From the NCBI RefSeq assembly GCF_014651675.1, contig NZ_BMXI01000015.1, positions 103,742-167,741 on the forward strand: a stretch of DNA of 64,000 bases, given 5' to 3'. Under the pieces are notes generated by a model that was not told the origin of the DNA, did no database searches, and was given only the letters and a program-made list of their open reading frames with translations. The position numbers and the translations under genes were made by a program. The stretch comes from Roseibacillus persicicus (lineage in GTDB: Bacteria > Verrucomicrobiota > Verrucomicrobiia > Verrucomicrobiales > Akkermansiaceae). Positions within the stretch are counted from its first letter, which is position 1. Each line of letters begins with the position of its first letter. Positions 7,840 to 15,773 of this stretch are shown piece by piece.

Positions 7840-8958
7840 ATGATGAAAGCAGTTAGAGAGATCGATTCGCTCAATAGTCTTCTCCGCCAGCGTGGTCAGT
7901 TGAGGGGGGCGGTGGTGCAGGGGCTGGACCTGTCGCAGGCTGGAGTTCCCTGGCATGAAGTCGACTGTGATGGGGCGGTCTTTCTCGGCTGTGATTTTCC
8001 CGAAGGGGTCGGGGTGGAGGAATTGGTTTTGAAAGGGGCGACGGTGTTTCCTCCCTTCCGCCATCTTCCCTATGACCCTTATCGACCACGGCTCTATACG
8101 CGTCAGGAATTGATGGAGGGCTGGTCCTTGGAGAATGACCGCAGTCTGGATTTGCGAATCTATGAGCACTTTGCGGCGCATGGTCGCAAGCATCCCCATG
8201 TGTTGGAGGCGCTTGCGATGCGATTGCATGATCATGCGGTGGACGATGCGCTGGCTGATCTCTTGGAGGGGCGGGTCGAGGGGGATGGGGTCAAACGCGT
8301 GGTGGGAATCATGGGCGGGCATTCCATGGGGCGTGATGAAGAGGACTTCAAGCGGGTGGCCAGGGTGGCGTGGCACTTGGCTCGCGAGGGCTACTTCGTA
8401 GCGACGGGCGGAGGTCCCGGGGTGATGGAGGCGGGGAACTTGGGGGCGTATTTTGCCGGAGAAGATGCGGAGGCGCTCGAATGGGCGCTCTCTCATATGG
8501 AGGCCGCGCCGGGTTATCAGCACGAGGATTACAGCCGCCTCGCCTTGGAAGTGATTGAGCGCTACCCGCATGGAACGTCCTCCCTTGCGGTGCCGACCTG
8601 GTTCTATGGGCACGAGCCGACCAATTGGTTTTCCCGCCATGTGGCCAAATATTTTTCCAATAGTTTGCGGGAAGACGGGTTGCTGGCGATTGCGACCCAT
8701 GGGGTGATCTATGCGCGGGGGAGTGCGGGGACCACGCAGGAGGTCTTTATGGATGCGTGCCAGAATCACTATCGGACTTTTCAAGTCGTCAGTCCGATGG
8801 TCTTTCTCGGGCGGGACTGGTTCGGAGAGCGCACTGGAATCCATGAGGCCGTGGTCCGGCAAGCGGGAGAGCAGAAGTATGGGGAGTATATTGCTCTGGT
8901 GGATGGGGTGGAGGAGTGCGTGGATTTTGTCCGGAATCATCCGCCGGCGGTCGTGTAG
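7840..8958 (+). CDS. LOG family Rossmann-fold protein, long form
   Basis: 372 residues. The C-terminal ~230 residues carry the LOG (lysine-decarboxylase-like) fold: VVGIMGGHSMGRDE at the nucleotide loop, GYFVATGGGPGVMEAGN, and an altered signature ARGSAGTTQEVF in place of the usual PGGxGTxxE. A ~140-residue N-terminal extension (DLSQAGVPWHEVDCDGAVF and following) resembles actinobacterial and proteobacterial long LOG-like proteins. Short LOG proteins are cytokinin-type nucleotide phosphoribohydrolases; the long ones are uncharacterised to my knowledge. Start chosen at the first of two adjacent ATGs; no Shine-Dalgarno. Confidence 0.75.
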   Translation: MMKAVREIDSLNSLLRQRGQLRGAVVQGLDLSQAGVPWHEVDCDGAVFLGCDFPEGVGVEELVLKGATVFPPFRHLPYDPYRPRLYTRQELMEGWSLENDRSLDLRIYEHFAAHGRKHPHVLEALAMRLHDHAVDDALADLLEGRVEGDGVKRVVGIMGGHSMGRDEEDFKRVARVAWHLAREGYFVATGGGPGVMEAGNLGAYFAGEDAEALEWALSHMEAAPGYQHEDYSRLALEVIERYPHGTSSLAVPTWFYGHEPTNWFSRHVAKYFSNSLREDGLLAIATHGVIYARGSAGTTQEVFMDACQNHYRTFQVVSPMVFLGRDWFGERTGIHEAVVRQAGEQKYGEYIALVDGVEECVDFVRNHPPAVV

Positions 8959-9030
8959 GGCGGACGGGGAGGGGAAGGCTGGAGAATTTCGGTTTTGATT
9001 TCCGTCCTTTGAGAGGGCAAGCAAGAGGGC

Positions 9031-9519
9031 GTGATCGCATTTAAAGAATGGCAGGTGGTGTGCAAGGCGCTGGCGGAAGGGCGTCAGACCGTGATTTTGC
9101 GCAAAGGGGGGATCCATGAAGGGCGGGAGGGCTTTGCTTGGAAGCACGAGTCTTTCGCGCTCTTTCCCACCCGTTTCCACGCCCAGCGCGAAGGGGTGAA
9201 GCCTGAGGATTGGGCTGCTTTTGGAGAGGAGGAGCTGTCCGAGTGGCAGGAAGGGGAGGTGGTGCCTATCCAATGGGAGTGTGAGGTGGAGCGGGCGGTT
9301 ACGCTCAGTACTAGGGAAGAGGTGGAGGCCTTGCGCGACCTGCATATCTGGACGGATGAGGTGATTCGGGAGCGGTTTGACTGGGAGATGAAGGGGATGA
9401 AAGGGCAAAGTCTCCATGCTGCCTTCGTGAAAGTGCGCGAAATCCACCCGACCTTAGATGTTGTCTATCAAAAAAGATGTCATGGCGGGTGCCGTAGCTG
9501 GTTGGAGCTGGAGAATTAG
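9031..9519 (+). CDS. DUF1802 family protein
   Basis: 162 residues beginning at GTG. It opens with FKEWQVVCKALAEGRQTVIL RKGG, then the FALFPT..H element and ends with ...VVYQKRCHGGCRSWLELE, a pattern I associate with DUF1802, a small cytosolic family of unknown function in bacteria and archaea. It follows the LOG-family gene by 72 nt on the same strand and may share its transcript. Confidence 0.7.
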   Translation: MIAFKEWQVVCKALAEGRQTVILRKGGIHEGREGFAWKHESFALFPTRFHAQREGVKPEDWAAFGEEELSEWQEGEVVPIQWECEVERAVTLSTREEVEALRDLHIWTDEVIRERFDWEMKGMKGQSLHAAFVKVREIHPTLDVVYQKRCHGGCRSWLELEN

Positions 9520-9610
9520 TGACTTTTTGGGGGTGTTTCACAGGGTGGAGTTCGTTGTAATCCCTGATTTGAGGGCGTTTTCAGGTGAATAGTAAACTTT
9601 CCTAAAAAAT

Positions 9611-9640
9611 AATTGAACGTTTGAATTTTTCATGTCATAA
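9611..9640 (+). promoter_or_regulatory. Candidate promoter of the secreted-protein operon
   Basis: An AT-rich island in a GC-rich gap holds TTGAAC (9613-9618) and a downstream TCATAA-like -10 at 16-nt spacing, about 50 nt before the ATG at 9689. The rest of 9520-9688 shows nothing else. Prediction by eye only. Confidence 0.3.
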
Positions 9641-9688
9641 AGGGCTCGTTGCTGGGATTGCTACTCCCGACGGCACCACTTGTTCCTT

Positions 9689-10420
9689 ATGAAAATGACC
9701 CCTAAAAGACTGTTCGCCCCCCTCTTCTGTGCTCTCGGCTTGATGGCACAGGCGGCTGAAAATCCAGTTGGTGAGATTTCGGCAGACGCGGCTCTGGTTC
9801 GCGCCGGTGCCTATCCCAAGCTGGATTGGAATATTGTTTATCCAACTTCCGTTCTCGAGTGGATTTCGATCACTCCCGGTGGCGTCATTGTCCCCAAGTC
9901 CGACCTCACAATGCAGGTTCGCGTGCTCGCAGCCGACGTGCAGTCCCGCAAAGAGCGCTGGAATGGTTGGCGTTGGACTGTGACATATACTTATATCAGT
10001 GTGACTGGTTATGGGCGTATCAATAACAAAAGCTGGCGTCAGCTTTTCAACAATACACAGCCCTACGTGAATCCAAGCGCGATCGTTTGGCAGGATGAAT
10101 TGGAGGAGGGTGATGAAGTGATCTTCGCCGCCAAGGCCAACTATGATGGTGGCAGCTGGTACTACAGTGGAGAAGGTAGTGACAACGTCATTGTTCTGAA
10201 GAAAGGTGACTATCCGCCTTCTTATGCGACTTGGGATACCCAGTCGACTTTGGGCACGCACATTGCGCCCTATCTGGATGAAAGCGGAGCCGTCGACATT
10301 GGTCCCCGTGATGTGATTGTGGCCTTCGAGCTGACTCACCAAATGAGGGCGAGCGGCAATTCCGAAGGAGATATGCAGGACATGATCGTGCTGCTGACGT
10401 TCCAGACCGAAGAAGGTTAG
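9689..10420 (+). CDS. Secreted protein of unknown family (operon gene 1)
   Basis: 243 residues from the ATG at 9689, three codons inside the longest frame. A standard Sec signal peptide (Lys/Arg, then LFAPLFCALGLMAQA, cleavage after AQA) is followed by a ~215-residue domain rich in aromatic residues (WNGWRWTVTYTYISVTGYGR) that looks all-beta. The segment DWNIVYPTSVLEWISI resembles WHDLYPTSTVGVIV in the third gene of the operon. No known family recognised. The next gene starts 29 nt downstream, so the three genes are probably one transcript. Exported to periplasm or surface. Confidence 0.7.
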   Translation: MKMTPKRLFAPLFCALGLMAQAAENPVGEISADAALVRAGAYPKLDWNIVYPTSVLEWISITPGGVIVPKSDLTMQVRVLAADVQSRKERWNGWRWTVTYTYISVTGYGRINNKSWRQLFNNTQPYVNPSAIVWQDELEEGDEVIFAAKANYDGGSWYYSGEGSDNVIVLKKGDYPPSYATWDTQSTLGTHIAPYLDESGAVDIGPRDVIVAFELTHQMRASGNSEGDMQDMIVLLTFQTEEG

Positions 10421-10449
10421 CTCGACCCCCAACTCGCTAACACATCGTT

Positions 10450-10983
10450 ATGAACCAAATTCAGTTATTGCTGAAGGGGGGAGCCGCGTGCCTTATTCTG
10501 GCGAGCGCGGGAGTCTTGGAGGCGCAGCCAGGATCGCGCTTGTCGCGTGAGGAGTTGATTGCCAAGCGTGATAGCGCCAAGGAGCGTGCCACCACCAAAC
10601 TGGCCCCCAAGGAAGAGGCCGAAGCAGCGAAGCACCCTTCGCAGTCCAGTATCCTCGACAGCTCGGTTTTGCTCTCCGACGGGCGCAACTGGACCTTTAT
10701 TCCCAAAGGCGCTCTGCTCTACATCCCCGACCGTTTGAAGGACCGGGTGAATCTCACTGAAAGCAAGGGCAAGTATGTTCCCTTCGACCAGTTTGCGCAA
10801 AGGAACCGGGGGTGGTTGTCCACCCACAGTGTCACTCTGGAGCAGGCCCGGGGCAATGAGCCCATCAAGGACTCGGTCCGAAAGGTCTTGGTCAATAGCG
10901 GTCGGGTGATTGTGACCGTTTGCAAAGGGGGACCTATCACGACTCGTCCTCCCAAAGTGGCTGTTGCATCAGCCGGTGCCTAA
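10450..10983 (+). CDS. Secreted protein of unknown family (operon gene 2)
   Basis: 177 residues with a signal peptide (LLLKGGAACLILASAGVLEA, cleavage near residue 26). Then comes a charged helical stretch (LSREELIAKRDSAKERATTK) and a compact region with SSVLLSDGRNWTFIPKGALLYIP and SGRVIVTVCKGGPITTRPP. No family recognised. It sits between two other secreted proteins with gaps of 29 and 37 nt. The ribosome-binding region (acacatcgtt) has no Shine-Dalgarno, as for its neighbours. Confidence 0.65.
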   Translation: MNQIQLLLKGGAACLILASAGVLEAQPGSRLSREELIAKRDSAKERATTKLAPKEEAEAAKHPSQSSILDSSVLLSDGRNWTFIPKGALLYIPDRLKDRVNLTESKGKYVPFDQFAQRNRGWLSTHSVTLEQARGNEPIKDSVRKVLVNSGRVIVTVCKGGPITTRPPKVAVASAGA

Positions 10984-11020
10984 GGTGCCTAAATCTCTAC
11001 TTTTTTCCCTTATCTTTGAA

Positions 11021-12229
11021 ATGAAGAATCAAACTTTCCTTTTGGCCTCACTCATCGCCTCTCAAGCGGCTTTCGCAGAGGATGGATATACGAATGTGAT
11101 CCAAATGATCGAAATGGGCTCCGGCTCGGATGCTCCCTTGCTCTGGAATATGCCGGGCAATATCGGAGCTTCGGGTGACGATGTCCTCGTCGGTGAACCT
11201 GTGCCGGAGAACGGTGCCATTTTCATCCTCCGGACAGTGCAGAGTAGCCCCTTCCAGGACTGGTATTTGGACCAGGCTGCGGTTGGTGCCTACTTGCCGA
11301 GTGCGGAGATCGAGATCATTACCCACGATGACGAAGCCACCTTTCCCCGCACTCGAGCGGATCAGCCGTTTCAAGTGAACGTGAGTGTGGAGGGCTTGTA
11401 TGACGGCGCGCTCGGTCTGCCGCTGGATGTGATCCAGAATGCGGCGACGGAAGTGCGTTTGCAGATGTTCGCGCAGGAGTATGCCGACGGGCAGAGCAGT
11501 TTGCCGGGCGGGGAAGTGACTGCTCCATCTCATGGAGAATTGGCCTTGGTTGGTAATGGTGACTTTCCCAAAAGTGCGGGTGATCTCACTTTCTACACGA
11601 GCTTGAATCCCAGTTCGCCTGATCGGGCGCAGGGCGAGGAGCACTTCGTAGTGCGTTCGCTGGATGATGGTGCCACGCAGGGAGGAACTCTCGCGCAGGA
11701 GCACGTGCAGGTTTGGCCCGTTTGGTCTGGTGAGATGAGCGGATTGAATAATCCGACCCTCCTTCCCTATAGTTATAGTGGGGAGATTCCCGACGTGATT
11801 GCGCTCTCTGATGGCGAGCTCGCTCCCGACCCGAACTTTAAAAAAGCGCAGGGTGAGATTGCTTACGAGGCTGAGCCGCCCGAGTTGACCTTCACTTGGC
11901 ACGACCTCTATCCAACCTCGACGGTGGGGGTGATTGTCAATGACGCCTCCATTCCCTATCCTTGGGGTGGACGCTGGGTGGGAGGAACACAGCGCGTTTT
12001 CAACGAGGACGCTTCCGTCAATTGGCAGGATACGGTGGAAAGGTGGGATGGAATCTTTGGAGGAAAAGGTCGCTATGCGATCTGGATGGTGACCTTCACC
12101 CCCGGTATTGGCTGGGAGGTGGGAGGAAACTATGCTGCCGACGGTTCCTTTGTGCCCGGTGGTTGGATCGTTCCCATTCAGCGCGAGGGTATCAAGGTGC
12201 GCGGTTCCATCCACAGTTTGTCTGAGTAG
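11021..12229 (+). CDS. Secreted protein of unknown family (operon gene 3)
   Basis: 402 residues from the ATG at 11021; an upstream start at 10964 would overlap gene 2 and place 19 residues ahead of the signal peptide (MKNQTFLLASLIASQAAFA, cleavage after AFA). The long acidic beta-rich body contains EAEPPELTFTWHDLYPTS, which recalls gene 1, and ends with IPYPWGGRWVGG and GWIVPIQREGIKVRG. No recognised domain. A strong terminator (12260-12290) closes the transcript just after it. Confidence 0.65.
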   Translation: MKNQTFLLASLIASQAAFAEDGYTNVIQMIEMGSGSDAPLLWNMPGNIGASGDDVLVGEPVPENGAIFILRTVQSSPFQDWYLDQAAVGAYLPSAEIEIITHDDEATFPRTRADQPFQVNVSVEGLYDGALGLPLDVIQNAATEVRLQMFAQEYADGQSSLPGGEVTAPSHGELALVGNGDFPKSAGDLTFYTSLNPSSPDRAQGEEHFVVRSLDDGATQGGTLAQEHVQVWPVWSGEMSGLNNPTLLPYSYSGEIPDVIALSDGELAPDPNFKKAQGEIAYEAEPPELTFTWHDLYPTSTVGVIVNDASIPYPWGGRWVGGTQRVFNEDASVNWQDTVERWDGIFGGKGRYAIWMVTFTPGIGWEVGGNYAADGSFVPGGWIVPIQREGIKVRGSIHSLSE

Positions 12230-12259
12230 ACGGTTGTCGAACTCGGGTGAAAGCTTCAT

Positions 12260-12290
12260 AAGCAAGGCGTGTTTCAGCGCCTTGCTTTTT
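12260..12290 (+). terminator. Strong Rho-independent terminator overlapping the ribF start
   Basis: A perfect 10-bp stem (AAGCAAGGCG 12260-12269 with CGCCTTGCTT 12278-12287), an 8-nt loop and a run of T. Position and shape fit the end of the 9.7-12.2 kb operon. The annotated GTG of ribF (12269) is the last stem base plus the first loop bases, so the element also covers the ribF initiation region. Confidence 0.85.
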
Positions 12291-13195
12291 CTGATCTAGC
12301 GACCATCCGACAGCCGCTCTCGTTGGCTCTCGGGGTTTTCGATGGCGTCCACCTGGGGCACCAGGCGGTGATGGCGCGAGCTGTCGAGCGGGCCCGGGAG
12401 GCGGGGGGCTTGGCGGGAGTTCTCACTTTCGAGCCTCACCCGATTCAGGTTCTAGCGCCTGAGCGTGCTCCCCGAAGGCTTCTCGCGAGCTTGGAGCACA
12501 AGGAGCGTCTCTTGGAGGATCTCGGATTGGATCTGCTGGTGGTGGTGGAGTTCACCCGTGAATTTGCATCGTGGAGTGCCGGGGATTTTCTTGCGGAATT
12601 GAGGCGGGCGGAACGGCTTCACTCACTGGCAATGGGTCGCGATTGGTGCTTTGGAAAAAATCGGGGCGGCAATGTTGAGTTGTTAGAGAAATTTGGCCAA
12701 GAGCACGGCGTGGCTATCGATGCGGTATCCGCGGTGATGGTCGCGGGAGAGCGGATCAGCAGCACGCGGATTCGTCAGGCTCTGCGCGACGGGAACCTCG
12801 CGGCGGCAGAAGAGATGTTGGGCCGGTTGTATTCCGTGATGGGAACGGTGAGTGAAGGGAAGAAGCTGGGGCGTGAATTGGGCTTTCCCACCGCGAACCT
12901 CGTGCCCCAATCCGAGCAGTTGCCTCCGGACGGGGTTTGGGCGGTGGAGGCGCGATGGGATGGGGCCTGGCATCCGGCGGTAGCCAATTTGGGACGTCGT
13001 CCGACCGTGGGAGGGGACGAGGACAGGATGCTCGAAGTTCACCTCCTGTCCTGGCAGGGAGATCTCTATGGAAAGGAGTTGGAGGTGAGGTTTCGTCAGT
13101 TCTTGCGGGGCGAGAAGAAGTTCGATGGCCTGGAGGCTCTGAAGGAACAAATCGGGAGGGACGTGGAGTCGGCGCGCAAGCTGTTAGTGGGATGA
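12269..13195 (+). CDS. ribF: Bifunctional riboflavin kinase / FAD synthetase
   Basis: 308 residues, normal RibF length. N-terminal FMN adenylyltransferase: GVFDGVHLGHQAVM nucleotidyltransferase loop near residue 23, FEPHP, then SSTRIRQALRDG. C-terminal flavokinase: GTVSEGKKLGRELGFPTANL with the PTAN motif, then ANLGRRPTVGG and EVHLL. It converts riboflavin to FMN and FAD in the cytosol. The GTG at 12269 is chosen because FQRLAFSDLATI before the loop resembles family N-termini; it is embedded in a terminator hairpin. The TGA stop overlaps the ATG of the next gene. Confidence 0.93.
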   Translation: MFQRLAFSDLATIRQPLSLALGVFDGVHLGHQAVMARAVERAREAGGLAGVLTFEPHPIQVLAPERAPRRLLASLEHKERLLEDLGLDLLVVVEFTREFASWSAGDFLAELRRAERLHSLAMGRDWCFGKNRGGNVELLEKFGQEHGVAIDAVSAVMVAGERISSTRIRQALRDGNLAAAEEMLGRLYSVMGTVSEGKKLGRELGFPTANLVPQSEQLPPDGVWAVEARWDGAWHPAVANLGRRPTVGGDEDRMLEVHLLSWQGDLYGKELEVRFRQFLRGEKKFDGLEALKEQIGRDVESARKLLVG

Positions 13196-13617
13196 GGTGG
13201 TTGTGGAGGCAGTCCGGGCGTTGGGTCTTGATCAGTGCTCTCCTGCGGGAAAGGGCGGTCACTTGGATTCTGTTAGGATTTGCCTTCCTCTATCTTCTCT
13301 TCGCCTTTTTCAATATCCCCATCTGGCGCTGCGTGTGGCGAATGTTCACCGGATGGCGCTGCCCGGGATGCGGTCTCACGACCGGTTGCAAGGCCTTTCT
13401 CCGCGGTGATTTTGTCGAGGGATTGGCGTGGAACTGGCTCACCCCGTTTGTGCTAATCGCATTGATCCTTTTTCCGGTGGTGATGGCTATTCCCAAGCGG
13501 GTTCGGGAACCCTTTTTGGATCGGCTGGAGCGAGTGGAGCGAAAGTTTCGCCTCACCCTCGTCCTCTTGGTTCTGGTGGTCGTGCAGACCATCGCCCGAC
13601 TGCAGGGATGGGCTTGA
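13192..13617 (+). CDS. DUF2752 membrane protein
   Basis: 141 residues. The ATG overlaps the ribF stop (ATGA), implying translational coupling. The family hallmark is GWRCPGCGLTTG, a cytoplasm-edge Cys-Pro-Gly-Cys-Gly motif after the first membrane helix, followed by a region with LRGDFVEGLAWN and a second and third hydrophobic helix. DUF2752 proteins are small inner-membrane proteins of unknown function; the two cysteines might bind metal or be redox-active. Confidence 0.85.
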   Translation: MRWLWRQSGRWVLISALLRERAVTWILLGFAFLYLLFAFFNIPIWRCVWRMFTGWRCPGCGLTTGCKAFLRGDFVEGLAWNWLTPFVLIALILFPVVMAIPKRVREPFLDRLERVERKFRLTLVLLVLVVVQTIARLQGWA

Positions 13618-13690
13618 AGTCTCTCGGAGCTTGAAGAGTAGAACGCTTCTAACGCTCGGATTTCTGGCAGGAGTGGTTTAGAGAAATCCC

Positions 13691-14386
13691 ATGGGTCCGT
13701 TTTTTGCCTTGGTAGTCATTGTTCTTTTGGCGCTGTTGGTGGTGCGAATCGGAGCCAATGCGCTCGTGCTTACGGGGATGTCGTTGCCGGTGTCGCGATT
13801 CCAAGCCGCTTCAGCTTTTTTCGGGGTCGGCTTTACTACCGAGGAGTCGGAGATGGTGGTGAACCATCCGGTGCGCCGGCGAATCATTCTGCACCTCATC
13901 GTGGCAGGGAATGTTGGCCTCACCTCGGCGGCGGCGACTCTGGTGCTCAGTTTCGTGCAGAACTCAGACGAAGGGGTGGGGCATGTCTTTGGGTGGATTC
14001 TCATTCTTTCCCTTGGGGTTGCTACGGTGGGTTGGGTTTTTCATCTGCCCATCATCAGTGAACACGTCGACCGCTTGATGAAGGCCTCATTGGAAAAGGC
14101 AGGGCTGAAGCGTGCAATCGACTTTGATGTCCTTCTCAAGCTAAGGGATGGCTATGCGGTCTATGACTTTGTTCTCGAGGAGGGTCATCCCTGGGCGAAC
14201 AAGCGGCTGCACCAAAGTCGCCCTGCCGATAGTGGATTGGTGGTTCTCAATTTCATGAGAGGAGACAAAACCTTTGTGGGGGCTCCTGACAAAGATGCTC
14301 TTCTGCAGGCGGGCGATACCGTTACGGTCTATGGTGCCGAGTCGGCGGTGAAGTCGGTTTCGGAAGGCGCAAACCGGCTATGCTGA
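13691..14386 (+). CDS. Membrane protein with TrkA-C (RCK_C) domain
   Basis: 231 residues. Three hydrophobic helices occupy residues 3-25, ~60-85 and ~100-120, with a GVGFTTEESEMVVNHPVRR stretch between the first two. Residues ~145-228 form a TrkA-C-like ligand-binding domain (GYAVYDFVLEEGHPWANKRL, AGDTVTVYGAESAV). Such proteins are thought to gate or regulate ion or solute transport; this one lacks an ion pore of its own. The neighbouring symporter 42 nt downstream could be functionally linked. Confidence 0.75.
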   Translation: MGPFFALVVIVLLALLVVRIGANALVLTGMSLPVSRFQAASAFFGVGFTTEESEMVVNHPVRRRIILHLIVAGNVGLTSAAATLVLSFVQNSDEGVGHVFGWILILSLGVATVGWVFHLPIISEHVDRLMKASLEKAGLKRAIDFDVLLKLRDGYAVYDFVLEEGHPWANKRLHQSRPADSGLVVLNFMRGDKTFVGAPDKDALLQAGDTVTVYGAESAVKSVSEGANRLC

Positions 14387-14428
14387 CTTTGAGCTTTGCA
14401 TTCAGGTGTATCCCGCTTGAGTGGGTGA

Positions 14429-15757
14429 ATGAAAGGGAAAGAGCATTGGTTTATTCTCGGGGCCCTGTTGGCGGCGGTCCTCCTTGCGCTGATTTTGCGG
14501 GCGGTACCACCGGGTGCTTTCCCCGCCACTATCGTGGAGGGGTGCCGGTTCGTGGGGGATATTTTCAAGCTCGCTCTCAAGATGCTAATCGTGCCCCTCA
14601 TCGTGACCTCGGTGATTGCTGGCATTGCTGGGCTTGGGGGGATGGAAGGCTTCGGGCGTTTGGGGGGAAAGACCATTGGGTTCTACGCGCTGTCGAGCTT
14701 GCTCGCCATTTTGGTGGGCTTGGTCCTGGTGAATCTGATTCGCCCTGGTTTAGAGGATGGGAAGCCGAGCAAGGTTCTGCAGACTGCCTTTCGGGAGACG
14801 CAGGAAACTGCAGGCGAAGCTGAAAAAAACAGGGTGAGCCAAGCGATGGGGAACTCGGACCGAAAGGCGAGTGATCTACGCGACCTCTTCAAGAAGATGT
14901 TTCCGGAGAACATCTTTGCGGCAGCGACTGACAACGGACAGTTGCTGGGGGTCATTACCTTCTCTCTCTTGTTCGGTATCGCGATCACCAAGCTACCTGG
15001 CGCGCAAAGCCAATCTCTCGTTGATTTCTTCCAAGCCTCCAATGAGGTAATGGTCATCATCACGCGATGGGTGATGGCGACTGCACCGGTGGGAATTTTT
15101 GCCCTCATTGTCCCGGTCATCTTCGATACCGGGTTGGAGCTCTTTGCGAAGATGGCGACCTACTTCATGACCGTCCTGGCATCGCTGGGCTTTCACTTTT
15201 TCATTACGCTTCCGGCCCTTCTTTTCGTTCTGGGGCGGGTCAATCCGTTCAAGCATTTCGGCGCGATGAAGACGGCGTTGCTAATGGCCTTTTCCACCTC
15301 CAGTTCCTCCGCCACCTTGCCGGTGACGCTGCGGAGTGTGCAGGATAATTCGGGGGTCTCCAAGCGCACTGCGAGCTTCACACTTCCGCTTGGGGCGACG
15401 GTCAATATGGATGGCACCGCGCTGTATGAGTGCGTGGCGGTCATCTTCGTGGCCCAGGTGATGGGGATCTCGCTGGGCTTTGGCGAGCAGTTCGTAGTGG
15501 TGGTCTCCGCTCTATTGACAAGTGTCGGCGTGGCTGGAATTCCATCCGCCAGTCTCGTCGCGATTCTCTTGATTCTGAAAAGCTCTAACATCCCGAATGC
15601 CGAGGCGGCGGCGTTCGCGATCCTGGCGGTCGATCGTCCGCTCGACATGTGCCGAACGGCGGTCAACGTTTTCGGTGACTCCTGTGCCGCAGTGGTGGTG
15701 GCGCGGTCGGAAGGGGAAGAATTGCCGCAGTTGGCGTTGAAAAAGAATGCGGCCTAG
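14429..15757 (+). CDS. Dicarboxylate/amino acid:cation symporter (SDF family)
   Basis: 442 residues. Features of the glutamate-transporter homologue fold: LKMLIVPLIVTSVIAGIAGL in the first helices, the Ser-rich hairpin STSSSSATLPVT, NMDGTALYECVAVIFVA (the NMDGT sodium site), and the second hairpin/helix region AVDRPLDMCRTAVNVFGDS with substrate-binding Asp/Arg/Asn. Takes up C4-dicarboxylates or acidic amino acids with Na+ or H+. It is convergent with the SGNH esterase gene; only three bases separate the two stops. Confidence 0.93.
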   Translation: MKGKEHWFILGALLAAVLLALILRAVPPGAFPATIVEGCRFVGDIFKLALKMLIVPLIVTSVIAGIAGLGGMEGFGRLGGKTIGFYALSSLLAILVGLVLVNLIRPGLEDGKPSKVLQTAFRETQETAGEAEKNRVSQAMGNSDRKASDLRDLFKKMFPENIFAAATDNGQLLGVITFSLLFGIAITKLPGAQSQSLVDFFQASNEVMVIITRWVMATAPVGIFALIVPVIFDTGLELFAKMATYFMTVLASLGFHFFITLPALLFVLGRVNPFKHFGAMKTALLMAFSTSSSSATLPVTLRSVQDNSGVSKRTASFTLPLGATVNMDGTALYECVAVIFVAQVMGISLGFGEQFVVVVSALLTSVGVAGIPSASLVAILLILKSSNIPNAEAAAFAILAVDRPLDMCRTAVNVFGDSCAAVVVARSEGEELPQLALKKNAA

Positions 15758-15773
15758 GCTCTAGAGCAGGCCG
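15750..15773. terminator. Possible bidirectional hairpin between convergent genes
   Basis: Inverted repeat CGGCCT (15750-15755) / AGGCCG (15768-15773), with a 10-bp palindrome GCTCTAGAGC inside the loop region, spans both stop codons of the convergent symporter and esterase genes. No T-run, so termination strength is uncertain. Confidence 0.35.

Noticed and set aside
7837..9447. A 536-codon open frame on the minus strand opposite the LOG and DUF1802 genes
   Set aside because: It is antisense to two recognised genes, rich in His/Pro/Arg as mirror frames are, and has no family features.
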